Shown here in pieces: positions 52,355 to 61,701 of a stretch of DNA of 64,000 nucleotides. The stretch lies in contig NZ_WITC01000061.1 of assembly GCF_009601505.1 (NCBI RefSeq), positions 62,001 to 126,000 of the forward strand, read 5' to 3'. A model generated the notes under the pieces. It was not told where the DNA came from. It was given only the letters and a program-made list of their open reading frames with translations, and did no database searches. Origin of the DNA: Sinorhizobium terangae (GTDB taxonomy: Bacteria; Pseudomonadota; Alphaproteobacteria; Rhizobiales; Rhizobiaceae). How positions within the stretch are numbered: position 1 is the first letter of the stretch; each line of letters starts with the position of its first letter. The translations under genes and the position numbers were made by a program.

Positions 52355-52500
52355 ACCCCCCTCTGCCCTGCCGGGCATCTCCCCCACAAGGGGGGAGATC
52401 GGCAAGACGCAGGCTCCGCACTCCCTCTCTTCGACAACAGTAACCTCGTTGCATAGGGTAGGAGTGGGGCAGGACGGCGCCTCTCCTGGCAGAGGGGGGC
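52355..52500. repeat. RIME-like element inside the pcc-mutase operon
   Basis: Starts ACCCCCCTCTGCCCTGCCGG and continues GCATCTCCCCCACAAGGGG, GAGATCGGCAAG; ends GGCAGAGGGGGG. Closely similar to the left end of 43312-43485, but the interior differs. Confidence 0.8.
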
Positions 52501-52534
52501 CCCGCAAGCCCATGCGCTTTGAATGGAGCGGCCA

Positions 52535-54673
52535 ATGACCGAGAAGACGATCAAGGACTGGGAAGCCCTCGCGGAACGCGAGCTGAAAGCCTCGCCCGAA
52601 AGCCTTACCTGGCACACGCCGGAGGGCATCGACGTCAAGCCGCTCTATACGCGCGACGACCTCGCCGGCATTGGCCACCTCGACGCGCTGCCCGGTTTCG
52701 AGCCCTTCGTGCGCGGCCCCCGCGCCACCATGTATGCGGGCAGGCCCTGGACGATCCGGCAATATGCCGGCTTCTCGACGGCAGAAGCCTCGAACGCCTT
52801 CTACCGCAGGAACCTCGCCGCCGGCCAGAAGGGTCTGTCGGTCGCCTTCGATCTTGCGACCCACCGCGGCTATGACAGCGACCATCCGCGCGTCGAGGGC
52901 GATGTCGGCAAGGCCGGCGTGGCGATCGACTCGGTCGAGGACATGAAGATCCTCTTCGACGGTATTCCGCTCGATCAGATGTCGGTCTCGATGACCATGA
53001 ATGGAGCGGTGATCCCGATTCTCGCTTCCTTCATCGTCGCGGGCGAGGAGCAGGGCGTTGCGCGCGCGGATCTCTCGGGCACGATCCAGAACGACATCCT
53101 GAAGGAGTTCATGGTCCGCAACACCTACATTTACCCCCCGGAACCCTCGATGCGGATCGTCGCCGACATCATCGAATACACGGCGAAGGAGATGCCGAAG
53201 TTCAATTCGATCTCGATCTCCGGCTACCATATGCAGGAGGCGGGCGCGACGCTGGTGCAGGAGCTTGCCTTCACCCTTGCCGACGGGCGCGAATATGTGC
53301 GGGCGGCGCTCGCCAAGGGCCTCGATGTCGATGACTTCGCCGGCCGCCTCTCCTTCTTCTTCGCGATCGGCATGAACTTCTTCATGGAGGCGGCGAAGCT
53401 TCGCGCGGCGCGGCTCCTCTGGACGCGGATCATGAAGGAGTTCGAGCCGAAGAAGGCGTCCTCGCTGATGCTGAGGACCCACTGTCAGACCTCCGGCGTC
53501 TCGCTGGCCGAGCAGGATCCCTACAACAACATCATCCGCACCGCCTTCGAAGCTATGTCGGCGGCGCTCGGCGGCACGCAATCGCTGCACACCAACTCCT
53601 TCGACGAGGCGATCGCGCTGCCGACGGACTTTTCTGCCCGCATCGCCCGCAACACCCAACTGATCCTGCAACACGAGACCGGCGTGACGAAGGTCGTCGA
53701 TCCGCTCGCCGGTTCCTACTATGTCGAGAGCCTGACCAACGAGCTTGCGGAAAAAGCCTGGGCGCTGATCGAGGAGGTGGAAGGGCTCGGCGGCATGACC
53801 AAGGCCGTCAATGCCGGCCTGCCGAAGCGGCTGATCGAGGAGGCGGCGACACGCCGCCAAGTGGCGGTCGACCGCGGCGAGGAGGTGATCGTCGGCGTCA
53901 ACAAATACCGGCTCGAAAACGAGCACCCGATCGACATCCTCCAGATCGACAATGCCGCCGTGCGCACGGCCCAGATCAAGCGCATCGAGGAGACCAAACG
54001 CCGCCGCGACTCGCAAAAGGTCAAGGAAACGCTCGAAGCTCTTGCCGAGGTGGCGCGAAGCCGCAAGGGCAATCTGCTTGGCGCCGCGATCGAAGCCGCG
54101 CGGGCGCGCGCCACGGTCGGCGAGATCTCTGATGCGATGCGCCAGGCCTTCGGTGACTACACGGCCGTCCCCGAAGTCGTCACCGACATCTACGGCAAGG
54201 CCTATGAAAGCGACCCCGAACTCGGCGTGCTCGCCGGGCGGCTCAGCGACGTCACCAAGCGGCTTGGCCACAAGCCGAAGATCATGGTCGCCAAGCTCGG
54301 CCAGGACGGGCACGACCGCGGCGCCAAGGTGATCGCTTCGGCCTTCGGCGACATCGGCTTCAATGTGGTCGCCGGGCCGCTGTTCCAGACGCCGGACGAA
54401 GCCGCCGACCTGGCGCTTGCCGAAGAGGTTACCGTCGTCGGCGTCTCCTCGCTTGCCGCTGGGCATAAGACGCTGATGCCGCAACTGGCCGAGGCGCTGC
54501 AGAAGCGCGGCGGCAAGGATATCATCGTCGTTTGCGGCGGCGTTATTCCGCGACAGGACTATCAATACCTGATGGACAACGGCGTTGCCGCCGTCTTCGG
54601 CCCCGGCACACATGTGCTCGACGCCGCACGCGCGGTGCTCGACCTGATCGAGGGCAAACGACGGAACATTTGA
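52535..54673 (+). CDS. bhbA: methylmalonyl-CoA mutase (single-chain, B12-dependent)
   Basis: A 712-residue mutase. The N-terminal TIM barrel contains [21 protein letters not shown] and [19 protein letters not shown] (substrate and radical site). The C-terminal cobalamin domain contains [12 protein letters not shown] with the DxHxxG axial His, then [16 protein letters not shown]. Converts (R)-methylmalonyl-CoA to succinyl-CoA. ATG 52535 with GGAG upstream. Follows pccA across the RIME-like element. Called bhbA on pSymB in S. meliloti, from memory. No epimerase is nearby. Confidence 0.96.
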   Translation: MTEKTIKDWEALAERELKASPESLTWHTPEGIDVKPLYTRDDLAGIGHLDALPGFEPFVRGPRATMYAGRPWTIRQYAGFSTAEASNAFYRRNLAAGQKGLSVAFDLATHRGYDSDHPRVEGDVGKAGVAIDSVEDMKILFDGIPLDQMSVSMTMNGAVIPILASFIVAGEEQGVARADLSGTIQNDILKEFMVRNTYIYPPEPSMRIVADIIEYTAKEMPKFNSISISGYHMQEAGATLVQELAFTLADGREYVRAALAKGLDVDDFAGRLSFFFAIGMNFFMEAAKLRAARLLWTRIMKEFEPKKASSLMLRTHCQTSGVSLAEQDPYNNIIRTAFEAMSAALGGTQSLHTNSFDEAIALPTDFSARIARNTQLILQHETGVTKVVDPLAGSYYVESLTNELAEKAWALIEEVEGLGGMTKAVNAGLPKRLIEEAATRRQVAVDRGEEVIVGVNKYRLENEHPIDILQIDNAAVRTAQIKRIEETKRRRDSQKVKETLEALAEVARSRKGNLLGAAIEAARARATVGEISDAMRQAFGDYTAVPEVVTDIYGKAYESDPELGVLAGRLSDVTKRLGHKPKIMVAKLGQDGHDRGAKVIASAFGDIGFNVVAGPLFQTPDEAADLALAEEVTVVGVSSLAAGHKTLMPQLAEALQKRGGKDIIVVCGGVIPRQDYQYLMDNGVAAVFGPGTHVLDAARAVLDLIEGKRRNI

Positions 54674-54689
54674 GCGGTGGTGCGGGATC

Positions 54690-55316
54690 TCAAACGACGA
54701 CGAGGATGACGCCGGTCGCGACCAGCGCCAGCGTCCAGATGAGGTCGAAGTTGATCCACGCGGTACGCAGGACTCCAAGACCGAGCCATTCAACGATGGC
54801 GAAGGCTACCGCCGCTGTGACCGCGAGCGTCGCTGCGGTATGGAGTGCGACGGCCGCCACCGAGATCGGCAGGGAACTGCCGAGAGGGATGGTGGCTGAT
54901 GGGTCCGCGAGGCAGAGGCCCAGCACTGCAGGCATCAGCATCAGCCCCGCGCCATGCCCCGTCGCCATCAGGAAGGACCAGAGGGCGAGCCCGGCCATTC
55001 CCGTCCGCATGCCGACCCGGACCCGGTGGCGGTGCCCGTAGAAAGCATAGTAGCCGGCGAGGCCAAGAATGAGCGCGGCTGCGAAAAGCTTGAGGCTCCG
55101 CAGGTCGACGACCGTGCCGAAGGCTACAAAAACCGCCAGCACCACCGCGATGGCGGCGGCATGCCCGGCGGCGATCGGCAGAAGCGACAGCCAGACGATC
55201 CGAGAGCTTTGTCGATGAAGCCCCAGCGCCACGGCAAAGAGCCAACCCATTGCCGGGTTGATGCCATGGAAGGCACCGAGGCCGGCGAGAGAAAGCCACG
55301 GCCAGAGGTCCGTCAT
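54690..55316 (-). CDS. polytopic membrane protein of unknown function
   Basis: A 208-residue protein with about six hydrophobic helices. The opening WLSLAGLGAFHGINPAMGW has a His/Asn/Pro motif reminiscent of metal or sulfite exporters, as has AAGHAAAIAVVLAVFVA and MATGHGAGLMLMP (conserved His residues in helices). It starts 33 bases after the methanethiol-oxidase stop in the same direction, so it is probably co-transcribed. A role in copper or sulfur handling for that enzyme is speculation. Confidence 0.75.
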   Translation of the reverse strand: MTDLWPWLSLAGLGAFHGINPAMGWLFAVALGLHRQSSRIVWLSLLPIAAGHAAAIAVVLAVFVAFGTVVDLRSLKLFAAALILGLAGYYAFYGHRHRVRVGMRTGMAGLALWSFLMATGHGAGLMLMPAVLGLCLADPSATIPLGSSLPISVAAVALHTAATLAVTAAVAFAIVEWLGLGVLRTAWINFDLIWTLALVATGVILVVV

Positions 55317-55349
55317 TTGCCCCGGTGCGGCCGCACAGCCCCGCACTCC

Positions 55350-56744
55350 TCAGGGATAGCAATAGGAGTCGGAGGAGCAGTCGCCGCCTTCCAGCCGAAC
55401 CTGATGGGGACGATGGCCCTTCGGCCAATTGACGAAGAAGTTCTCGTCGAAGGAAATTCCGCCGTTGTCACCGACATCCAGTTTCACCATCCACCCGTCG
55501 ATACCGTCCGGATAGAATTGCGGGTCGATCGCGCCGTAGAGCGAGTTGGTGAAATAGACGCGCTTGCCGTCGCGGCTGATTTCCACCATCTGCGGCCCGC
55601 CATTGAGCGCGCCGTTCGACGCTTTCGGATGTGTCGCGCGGGAAACGATCCCGCCGATCCTGACCCGGCCGGTCTCCTTCGGCGCGAGCGGATCGGAAAC
55701 GTCGTATTGGATCATATCGCCGGTGCCCCAGCAGGAAACGTAGAGGAACCGGTCGTCCATCGAGAGGTCGATGTCGGTCACGAGCGGTGCGACCGCCTTG
55801 AAGCCCTTGAGCACCGGCGGCAGGAGGTCCGGGTCGGCGGGCTCGGCTGGAATCTCGATGACTTTCTTCACGGCCCATTGATTGCCGTCGCGATACCAGG
55901 TCCAGATCGAGGCGGAGAGGTCTTTGAGACTGATGACGCAGCCGACGAAGCCATAGGCCTTGGTCGGGTCATGGGCGGGACGCAATTCGAAGACGAGTTG
56001 GTGCTCTTCGCCGAGATCGATCTCCTGCACGTGCTTGCGCTTGTTGAGATCCCAGAAATGCAGCCTGCGGCCGTATTTCGAGCCGAGCAGCACCTCCGGG
56101 ACAAGGCCGTTTTCAAATGTCTCCGGCGTACCCCACTCGCTGGTGATCATCGTGTCGTGACCGAGATGCCACCAGAAATCATAGGCGAGCTTCTGCGGTC
56201 CGCGATCCATCTCCCATTGCCCGAGGACGTCGAAGCTGTCGTGGTCGATGAGGAAGATGCCACCGGGCGCATTGCCGTCTCGGTCGGCGAGCGCGTTCAC
56301 ATAAATGCCCTCCGGTCCGCAATGGATCGTGTGCAGTCGGGAGTAGTTTGCCTTCTCGGCAATTTCCGCCGGATCGATCACGCGGATGATCCGCGGGTTT
56401 TTAGGATCCGGCTTGGTGTCGATGATATGAAGCCGCGACGACCTCAGCCCGGGCACGACCAGATAGCGGCGCTCGACATGCGGGTGCGGCGCATTGGGGC
56501 AAAGGCAGGATGAGCAGGCATTCCAACCGAAATGATGCAACTCGTCGCCGACATTCGGCATATCGACCTGCCCGACGATCTGAGAATAGCTCGCAGAGGT
56601 CGGATCGACATCGACCACCGCGATCGCATCCGGTCGCTGTCGATCCGGATCGAAGGCCGCCACATAGGCGATGGTTTCCTTCGGGGCCTTTGCGGCCATG
56701 CGCGGTGATGGATAGAAGGATGGATCGGGTCGCCACGTCGCCAT
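55350..56744 (-). CDS. methanethiol oxidase / selenium-binding protein (SBP56 family)
   Basis: A 464-residue beta-propeller. It has IAYVAAFDPDRQRPDAIAVV, HHFGWNACSSCLCPNAPHPH with the selenium/metal-site Cys, RLHTIHCGPEGIYVNAL, WWHLGHDTMITSEWGTPETF and HRPHQVRLEGGDCSSDSYC. Family members oxidise methanethiol to formaldehyde, sulfide and H2O2 using copper. No signal peptide is visible from Met 56744, unlike the periplasmic MtoX of Hyphomicrobium, so the location may be cytoplasmic. GGGGGAG lies upstream. Substrate assignment is by family. Confidence 0.9.
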   Translation of the reverse strand: MATWRPDPSFYPSPRMAAKAPKETIAYVAAFDPDRQRPDAIAVVDVDPTSASYSQIVGQVDMPNVGDELHHFGWNACSSCLCPNAPHPHVERRYLVVPGLRSSRLHIIDTKPDPKNPRIIRVIDPAEIAEKANYSRLHTIHCGPEGIYVNALADRDGNAPGGIFLIDHDSFDVLGQWEMDRGPQKLAYDFWWHLGHDTMITSEWGTPETFENGLVPEVLLGSKYGRRLHFWDLNKRKHVQEIDLGEEHQLVFELRPAHDPTKAYGFVGCVISLKDLSASIWTWYRDGNQWAVKKVIEIPAEPADPDLLPPVLKGFKAVAPLVTDIDLSMDDRFLYVSCWGTGDMIQYDVSDPLAPKETGRVRIGGIVSRATHPKASNGALNGGPQMVEISRDGKRVYFTNSLYGAIDPQFYPDGIDGWMVKLDVGDNGGISFDENFFVNWPKGHRPHQVRLEGGDCSSDSYCYP

Positions 56745-56792
56745 TTCGTTTCTCCCCCAGAGAAGACAATGCGTGGATCCTGATGGAAAGCT

Positions 56793-56850
56793 TAATGCAT
56801 GTCGCCCAAAAGTGTGCAGCGGCTTTGGGAAACGACACGCATCAAAGCAG
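56793..56850. repeat. intergenic palindromic repeat, family C copy 2
   Basis: AATGCATGTCGCCCAA..GTGCAGCGG..AACGACACGCATCAAAGC; close match to 36094-36150. Confidence 0.75.
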
Positions 56851-56927
56851 CTTAGTAGATGCGGCAAAAACGCGTCGGAAATGCGGCGTCATCGCCTTAT
56901 TCGGCGACGAAGCAGGCGAGGCAATAG

Positions 56928-57227
56928 ATGGAAGCATTCGAGTTCGATGCGGAGCTTTGGCTCTATCCGGGAAAGGGCGGTTGGCACTTTGTCACGCTGC
57001 CAAGGGATGTTGCCCTGCAGATCAAGTTTCTGGCCGAACCAGGAAAGCGCGGTTGGGGCAGCGGAGCGGTGATCGCACGCACGGGCGAGACCGAATGGAC
57101 AACGTCGATCTTTCCCGACAAGGCCTCCGGCTCATTTCTACTGCCCGTGAAGGCGGACGTTCGGCGGAAAGAGAAACTCGCTGCCGGCCAAACAATCCGG
57201 ATCGCTTTGACGCTTGGCCATGGTTAG
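56928..57227 (+). CDS. DUF1905 family protein
   Basis: A 99-residue small beta-rich protein with the DUF1905 pattern: FEFDAELWLYPGKGGWHFVTLP, KRGWGSGAVIARTGETEWTTS and SGSFLLPVKADVRRKEKL then GQTIRIALTL. Function unknown. GAGGC before ATG 56928 is a modest ribosome site. It stands alone. Confidence 0.88.
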   Translation: MEAFEFDAELWLYPGKGGWHFVTLPRDVALQIKFLAEPGKRGWGSGAVIARTGETEWTTSIFPDKASGSFLLPVKADVRRKEKLAAGQTIRIALTLGHG

Positions 57228-57356
57228 ACCATTGGCCCGCGTCGGATTTACGGGCGGCAGCGAGCTTTGGCCCGGTGTCTTGAAAAAGCAGATTGGGAGT
57301 CACACTCGGCGTTCTTATTCTCAAATTCGACCAAGGGATTTAAGTGGAACCCCACA

Positions 57357-57728
57357 ATGACTAATGAACCAAGAAACAAGTATTTTGACACGCCCCTAAG
57401 TGAATGGATTGATCGAGTGCCAAGTGAACTCCACGCAGATGCAGTGGGCCTCTGGCAGATAATCGGTTCAGGCAACGATGGATTTGAGCTGCAGGGCCAG
57501 CAACTGGAAGACTTTGTAAGGCGCTGCATAGTTTCGCTCCTGAAGGCTGGCGCCGTCCCCGTTAGACCAAGTGCTTCTTTAGCGATTTTCTGGGAAAAGC
57601 AGTCGTACGAAGGAGATATCGAAGAGGTAGCATCGGCAATATTGGGGGAATGGCAGCGAGCGGGCACCGAACCCAACGAGGACGGTATCTGGTTTAGCCT
57701 ATTCGACCAGTATAAGGGCCGGGGATGA
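57357..57728 (+). CDS. hypothetical protein, lower GC than neighbours
   Basis: A 123-residue acidic protein (YFDTPLSEWIDRVPSELHAD, GLWQIIGSGNDGFELQGQQL, FVRRCIVSLLKAGAVPVRP, GIWFSLFDQYKG). Its DNA is visibly richer in A/T than the surrounding genes, which suggests recent acquisition. No family recognised; the size and aromatic/acidic character recall immunity-type proteins, but nothing supports that here. ATG 57357 is chosen as the first Met with protein-like context. Confidence 0.65.
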   Translation: MTNEPRNKYFDTPLSEWIDRVPSELHADAVGLWQIIGSGNDGFELQGQQLEDFVRRCIVSLLKAGAVPVRPSASLAIFWEKQSYEGDIEEVASAILGEWQRAGTEPNEDGIWFSLFDQYKGRG

Positions 57729-57748
57729 GTACGGTCTCAGCGGCTCGC

Positions 57749-58486
57749 TTAGGTTTCAATCCTCAGCTTCATCCGGTCGGCGGCGAAGCGCGTGCGCGAA
57801 AATTCGACCGGCTTGCCATCGAGATCGGCGTTCACCGATTGCGCTTCCATTACGATCGCGCCGGGCGACAGCTTCAACAGCGAAAGCTCTTGCGCATCGG
57901 CATGCCGCGCGACGAGTTCCGTCGAAACGCGAACATAGTCATCGAGTCCATGCGCGGCAAAAGCCTTGGTAACGGAGCCGAGACGGGAATATTCCTCGGC
58001 CATCCGCGGAAAGCGCTCGGCGGGGTAATAGCTGACCGACGTCGACAGAGGCCGGCCGTCGCCGCTGCTTACCGTCCTGAGTTCTATGAGCACGGCGCCG
58101 GGCGAAACGGCGAGCGCCGCCGCGATCTCGCCGCTTGCCGGCACTTCCGCATGGCCAAGCAGCCGGGTGGCGATCTCCTTCACCTGCCGGCCGAGCCCCT
58201 GCGAAAAACGGGTGCGCCGTGAGATCGGATAGCTGACGCGATCCTTGCGCTCGATCATGGTGCCTCGCCCCTGCACGGCGCGGACAAGCCCCTCCTCCGC
58301 AAGCGCGGCGAGCGCGCTGCGCACCGTATGTCGGTTGACGCCGAATTCCTGCGCCAGCACCGTTTCCGGCGGCACCATGCCGGTCGCGTCATAATCGCCG
58401 TTGCTGATCGAAAGCCGGATGCGGTCGGCGATCTGTCGCCAGAGCGCCACGCCGGTCTGCCGTTCGACGATTTTCTTCAACGCCAT
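57749..58486 (-). CDS. phnF: phosphonate metabolism transcriptional regulator PhnF (GntR/HutC)
   Basis: A 245-residue GntR-family regulator. The winged helix-turn-helix (residues 12-80) has LWRQIADRIRLSISNGDY, PPETVLAQEFGVNRHTVRSAL and LVRAVQGRGTMI. A UTRA ligand domain follows, ending PVEFSRTRFAADRMKL. It diverges from phnG and probably represses the C-P lyase operon via the palindrome at 58592-58609. Confidence 0.94.
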   Translation of the reverse strand: MALKKIVERQTGVALWRQIADRIRLSISNGDYDATGMVPPETVLAQEFGVNRHTVRSALAALAEEGLVRAVQGRGTMIERKDRVSYPISRRTRFSQGLGRQVKEIATRLLGHAEVPASGEIAAALAVSPGAVLIELRTVSSGDGRPLSTSVSYYPAERFPRMAEEYSRLGSVTKAFAAHGLDDYVRVSTELVARHADAQELSLLKLSPGAIVMEAQSVNADLDGKPVEFSRTRFAADRMKLRIET

Positions 58487-58538
58487 TTTCTTCGCCCCAG
58501 TTTCTCTAGCAGTTTCTCCGGCCCAACTTTTCCGCCCA

Positions 58539-58556
58539 ATGTCACAAGCCTGTCAT
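58539..58556. promoter_or_regulatory. PHO box (PhoB site)
   Basis: ATGTCAC-AAGC-CTGTCAT: two direct 7-mers with a 4-base gap, matching the PHO box. Lies between phnF and phnG, so phosphate starvation should induce the operon. Confidence 0.82.
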
Positions 58557-58591
58557 TTGCGGGGGCTAAGGAAAGGTATAAGATGTATAGT

Positions 58592-58609
58592 TGTCTAGAT
58601 CAATAGACA
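58592..58609. promoter_or_regulatory. candidate PhnF operator
   Basis: TGTCTA-GATCAA-TAGACA, perfect 6-base inverted repeat, 15 bases before phnG. GntR/HutC regulators bind such sites. Confidence 0.65.
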
Positions 58610-58623
58610 TTTTGGAGTGAACG

Positions 58624-59094
58624 ATGGACGCAATCCAAGAACAGGCGCTGCCGGAGGCCGCCGCACGACGCCGAGAAGGGATGCGGCTTCTCGCCCGCGC
58701 CACGCTCGCAGAATTTTCCGCGGCCTGGGAGGCAATCGCCGACAGGCCGGACGTCGCGCCGGTCCGCGGCCCGGAAACGGGTCTCGTCATGGTGCGGGGC
58801 CGGATCGGCGGCGGTGGCGACGCCTTCAATCTCGGCGAGGCAACTGTGTCACGCGCTACTGTCAGGCTCGCCAGCGGCGAGATCGGCCATGGTCAGATGC
58901 TCGGCACCGACAAGGAGCGCGCCCGCTTTGCCGCGATCTTCGATGCGCTCTTCCAGACCGAAAGGCACCGTCCCGCGGTCGAAGCACTGCACCGGCTGAT
59001 CGCGACCCGCATCGATGCCGAAGACGGTCGCAAGGCGGAAGAGACCGCCGCGACCCGCGTCGATTTCTTCACAATGGTCCGGGGGGACGACTGA
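58624..59094 (+). CDS. phnG: C-P lyase complex subunit PhnG
   Basis: A 156-residue PhnG. Conserved stretches are RRREGMRLLARATLAEF, PVRGPETGLVMVRGRIGGGGDAFNLGEATVSRATV and GHGQMLGTDKERA. With PhnHIJ it forms the C-P lyase core that transfers ribose triphosphate to alkylphosphonates and cleaves the C-P bond. GGAG 6-9 bases upstream; its stop overlaps the phnH start (TGATG). Confidence 0.95.
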   Translation: MDAIQEQALPEAAARRREGMRLLARATLAEFSAAWEAIADRPDVAPVRGPETGLVMVRGRIGGGGDAFNLGEATVSRATVRLASGEIGHGQMLGTDKERARFAAIFDALFQTERHRPAVEALHRLIATRIDAEDGRKAEETAATRVDFFTMVRGDD

Positions 59095-59702
59095 TGGCCG
59101 CACAATCGCAAATCTACGCTGGCGCTTTCGCCGATCCGGTATTCCAGGCACAATCCGTGTTTCGCGCGCTGATGGATGGCTTTGCTCGTCCAGGCACGAT
59201 CACCAGCCTCGCGGCAACTGCCTCGCCGCCTTTGCCCCTCGGCAAGGCAAGCGGCGCCGTCGCGCTGACGCTCTGTGACCACGATACGCCCGTGTGGCTT
59301 TCCTTGGCACTCACAAAGTCCGCCGTGCCGCAATGGATCGCCTTCCACACCGGTGCGCCGGTGACCGAAACGAAGGACGATGCCCGCTTCGCGTTCATCG
59401 AGAAGGGCGGCGCCGTGCCGAGTTTCGATCAGTTCGCGCTCGGCACGCAGGAATATCCCGACCGCTCGACGACGCTGGTGATCGAAGTGGAAGCGCTGAC
59501 CGGAGGCTCGAAGCTCATCGCAAAAGGCCCGGGAATCAAGGACGAAACCATCGTCGCGCCGCAAGGCCTTCCTGATCCCTTCCTCGATTTCTGGACTGAC
59601 AACAGGGCGATCTTCCCGCGCGGTATCGATCTCATCCTGACGGCGGGCGATGCGGTGCTCTGCCTGCCGCGCACGACCAAACTCTCCGCCAGGGAGGCAT
59701 AA
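59094..59702 (+). CDS. phnH: C-P lyase complex subunit PhnH
   Basis: A 202-residue PhnH with the N-terminal AFADPVFQAQSVFRALMDGFARPG signature and VIEVEALTGGSKLIAKGPGI and FPRGIDLILTAGDAVLCLPRTT. PhnH is a dimerising core subunit of unclear catalysis related to PLP-fold proteins but lacking PLP. Coupled by overlap to phnG; phnI follows after 2 bases. Confidence 0.96.
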   Translation: MAAQSQIYAGAFADPVFQAQSVFRALMDGFARPGTITSLAATASPPLPLGKASGAVALTLCDHDTPVWLSLALTKSAVPQWIAFHTGAPVTETKDDARFAFIEKGGAVPSFDQFALGTQEYPDRSTTLVIEVEALTGGSKLIAKGPGIKDETIVAPQGLPDPFLDFWTDNRAIFPRGIDLILTAGDAVLCLPRTTKLSAREA

Positions 59703-59704
59703 TC

Positions 59705-60811
59705 ATGTATGTAGCCGTGAAGGGCGGGGAAGCCGCCATTGCCAATGCCCATCGCCTGCTCGCCGATCGCCGCCGCGGCGACCGTTCGCTGCCCTCGATC
59801 ACCATCGAGCAGGTCGTCGAACAGCTCGGACTCGCCGTCGACCGCGTGATGGCCGAGGCCTCGCTTTACGACCGCTCGCTTGCGGCCCTTGCCGTGCGCC
59901 AGGCGCGCGGCGACATGATCGAGGCGATCTTCATCCTGCGCGCCTACCGAACGACCCTGCCGCGCTTCGGCTATTCCGAGCCGGTCGACACGGCGAACAT
60001 GAAGGTCGAGCGCCGCGTCTCGGCAACCTACAAGGACCTGCCGGGCGGCCAGCTCCTTGGCCCCACCTTCGACTACACCCACCGCCTGCTCGATCCTTCG
60101 CTGATCGCGGACGAGGCGGTCGCAGAGCCGGCTGTGAAAGAGCCCGGCGAGCATGTCATGCGCGTTTCCGACATTCTCGATGGCGAAGGCCTCATCGAGG
60201 GCGACGGCCGGATGCCGGAAGGCCACGTGATGGGCGACCTCACGCGCGAGCCGATGGAATTCCCGATGGCGCGCGACCTTCGCCTGCAGGCGCTCGCCCG
60301 CGGCGACGAAGGCTTTCTGCTGGCCCTCGCCTATTCCACCCAGCGCGGCTACGGCCGCACCCACCCCTTCGTCGGCGAGGTGCGGATCGGCGAGGTCGAA
60401 GTCGAACTGGACCTGCCGGAACTTGGCTTCGCCGTCTCTCTCGGCGTCATCCGCGTGACCGAATGCCAGATGGTCAACCAGTTCAAGGGCTCGGCCAAGC
60501 AGCCGCCACAGTTCACACGCGGCTATGGCCTCGTCTTCGGCCAGGGCGAGCGCAAGGCGATGTCGATGTCGCTCGTCGACCGGGCGCTCCGCACCGACGA
60601 GTTCAGCGAGGACATCGTCGCCCCGGCGCAGGACCAGGAATTCGTCATCTCGCATGCGGACAACGTTCAGGCGACCGGCTTCGTCGAGCATCTGAAGCTG
60701 CCGCACTACGTCGATTTCCAGGCGGAGCTCGATCTGGTGCGGCGCATGCGCCGGGAATACGAGGCCGCCCGCACAGGCGGCGAGGACGGCATGAAGGAGG
60801 CCGCCGAATGA
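59705..60811 (+). CDS. phnI: C-P lyase complex subunit PhnI (nucleosidase)
   Basis: A 368-residue PhnI: MYVAVKGGEAAIANAHRLLADRRRGD, RRVSATYKDLPGGQLLGPTFDYTHRLLD, LALAYSTQRGYGRTHPFVGE and QDQEFVISHADNVQATGFVEHLKLPHYVDFQ. PhnI displaces adenine from ATP by the phosphonate in the first step. GGGAGG upstream of ATG 59705. Ends with an ATGA overlap to phnJ. Confidence 0.97.
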   Translation: MYVAVKGGEAAIANAHRLLADRRRGDRSLPSITIEQVVEQLGLAVDRVMAEASLYDRSLAALAVRQARGDMIEAIFILRAYRTTLPRFGYSEPVDTANMKVERRVSATYKDLPGGQLLGPTFDYTHRLLDPSLIADEAVAEPAVKEPGEHVMRVSDILDGEGLIEGDGRMPEGHVMGDLTREPMEFPMARDLRLQALARGDEGFLLALAYSTQRGYGRTHPFVGEVRIGEVEVELDLPELGFAVSLGVIRVTECQMVNQFKGSAKQPPQFTRGYGLVFGQGERKAMSMSLVDRALRTDEFSEDIVAPAQDQEFVISHADNVQATGFVEHLKLPHYVDFQAELDLVRRMRREYEAARTGGEDGMKEAAE

Positions 60812-61701
60812 ACGACCTTGCCACCTACAATTTCGCCTATCTCGATGAGCAGACGAAGCGGATGATCCGCCGGGCGATCCTGAAGGCGATCGCCATTCCC
60901 GGCTACCAGGTGCCGTTTGCCTCGCGCGAAATGCCGATGCCCTATGGCTGGGGCACCGGCGGCGTACAGGTGACCGCCTCGATCCTCGGGCCCGACGACG
61001 TGCTCAAGGTCATCGACCAGGGCGCCGACGACACGACCAATGCTGTCTCGATCCGCGCCTTCTTCCAGAAGGTCGCCGATGTCGCCGTCACCACCAAGAC
61101 GAAGGAGGCGACGATCATCCAGACCCGCCACCGCATTCCCGAGGAGATGCTGAAGGAAGGCCAGACGCTCGTCTACCAGGTGCCGATCCCGGAGCCGTTG
61201 CGCTTCCTCGAACCGCGCGAGACCGAGACACGCAAGATGCATGCGCTTGAGGAATACGGGCTCATGCATGTGAAGCTCTACGAGGACATTGCCCGCAACG
61301 GCCATATCGCCACGACCTATGCCTATCCGGTCAAGGTCGAGGGGCGTTATGTGATGGACCCGTCGCCGACGCCGAAATTCGACAATCCGAAGATGCACAT
61401 GTCGGAGGCGCTACAGCTTTTTGGCGCCGGCCGGGAAAAGCGCATCTACGCGGTGCCGCCTTATACTGAGGTTGTGAGCCTCGATTTCGAGGATCATCCC
61501 TTCGAGATCCAGAAATTCGACAAACCCTGCGCGCTCTGCGGCGCCGAGAACGTCTATCTCGACGAGGTGGTGCTCGACGACAAGGGCGGGCGCATGTTCG
61601 TCTGCTCCGATACCGACCATTGCGAAGACCGGCGCGCACATGGCCATGCCGGACACATGCTCGCCCGCCCAACGCAAGAAAGCCAGGAGGCCGCAGAATG
61701 A
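60808..61701 (+). CDS. phnJ: C-P lyase catalytic subunit PhnJ (radical SAM)
   Basis: A 297-residue PhnJ. Four cysteines fall at 241, 244, 266 and 272 (CALC and CSDTDHC), the same numbering as E. coli PhnJ, where the first three hold the 4Fe-4S cluster and Cys272 forms the thiyl radical that cuts the C-P bond. FASREMPMPYGWGTGGVQ is also conserved. The C-terminus is His-rich (HGHAGH). Its ends overlap phnI and phnK. Confidence 0.97.
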   Translation: MNDLATYNFAYLDEQTKRMIRRAILKAIAIPGYQVPFASREMPMPYGWGTGGVQVTASILGPDDVLKVIDQGADDTTNAVSIRAFFQKVADVAVTTKTKEATIIQTRHRIPEEMLKEGQTLVYQVPIPEPLRFLEPRETETRKMHALEEYGLMHVKLYEDIARNGHIATTYAYPVKVEGRYVMDPSPTPKFDNPKMHMSEALQLFGAGREKRIYAVPPYTEVVSLDFEDHPFEIQKFDKPCALCGAENVYLDEVVLDDKGGRMFVCSDTDHCEDRRAHGHAGHMLARPTQESQEAAE

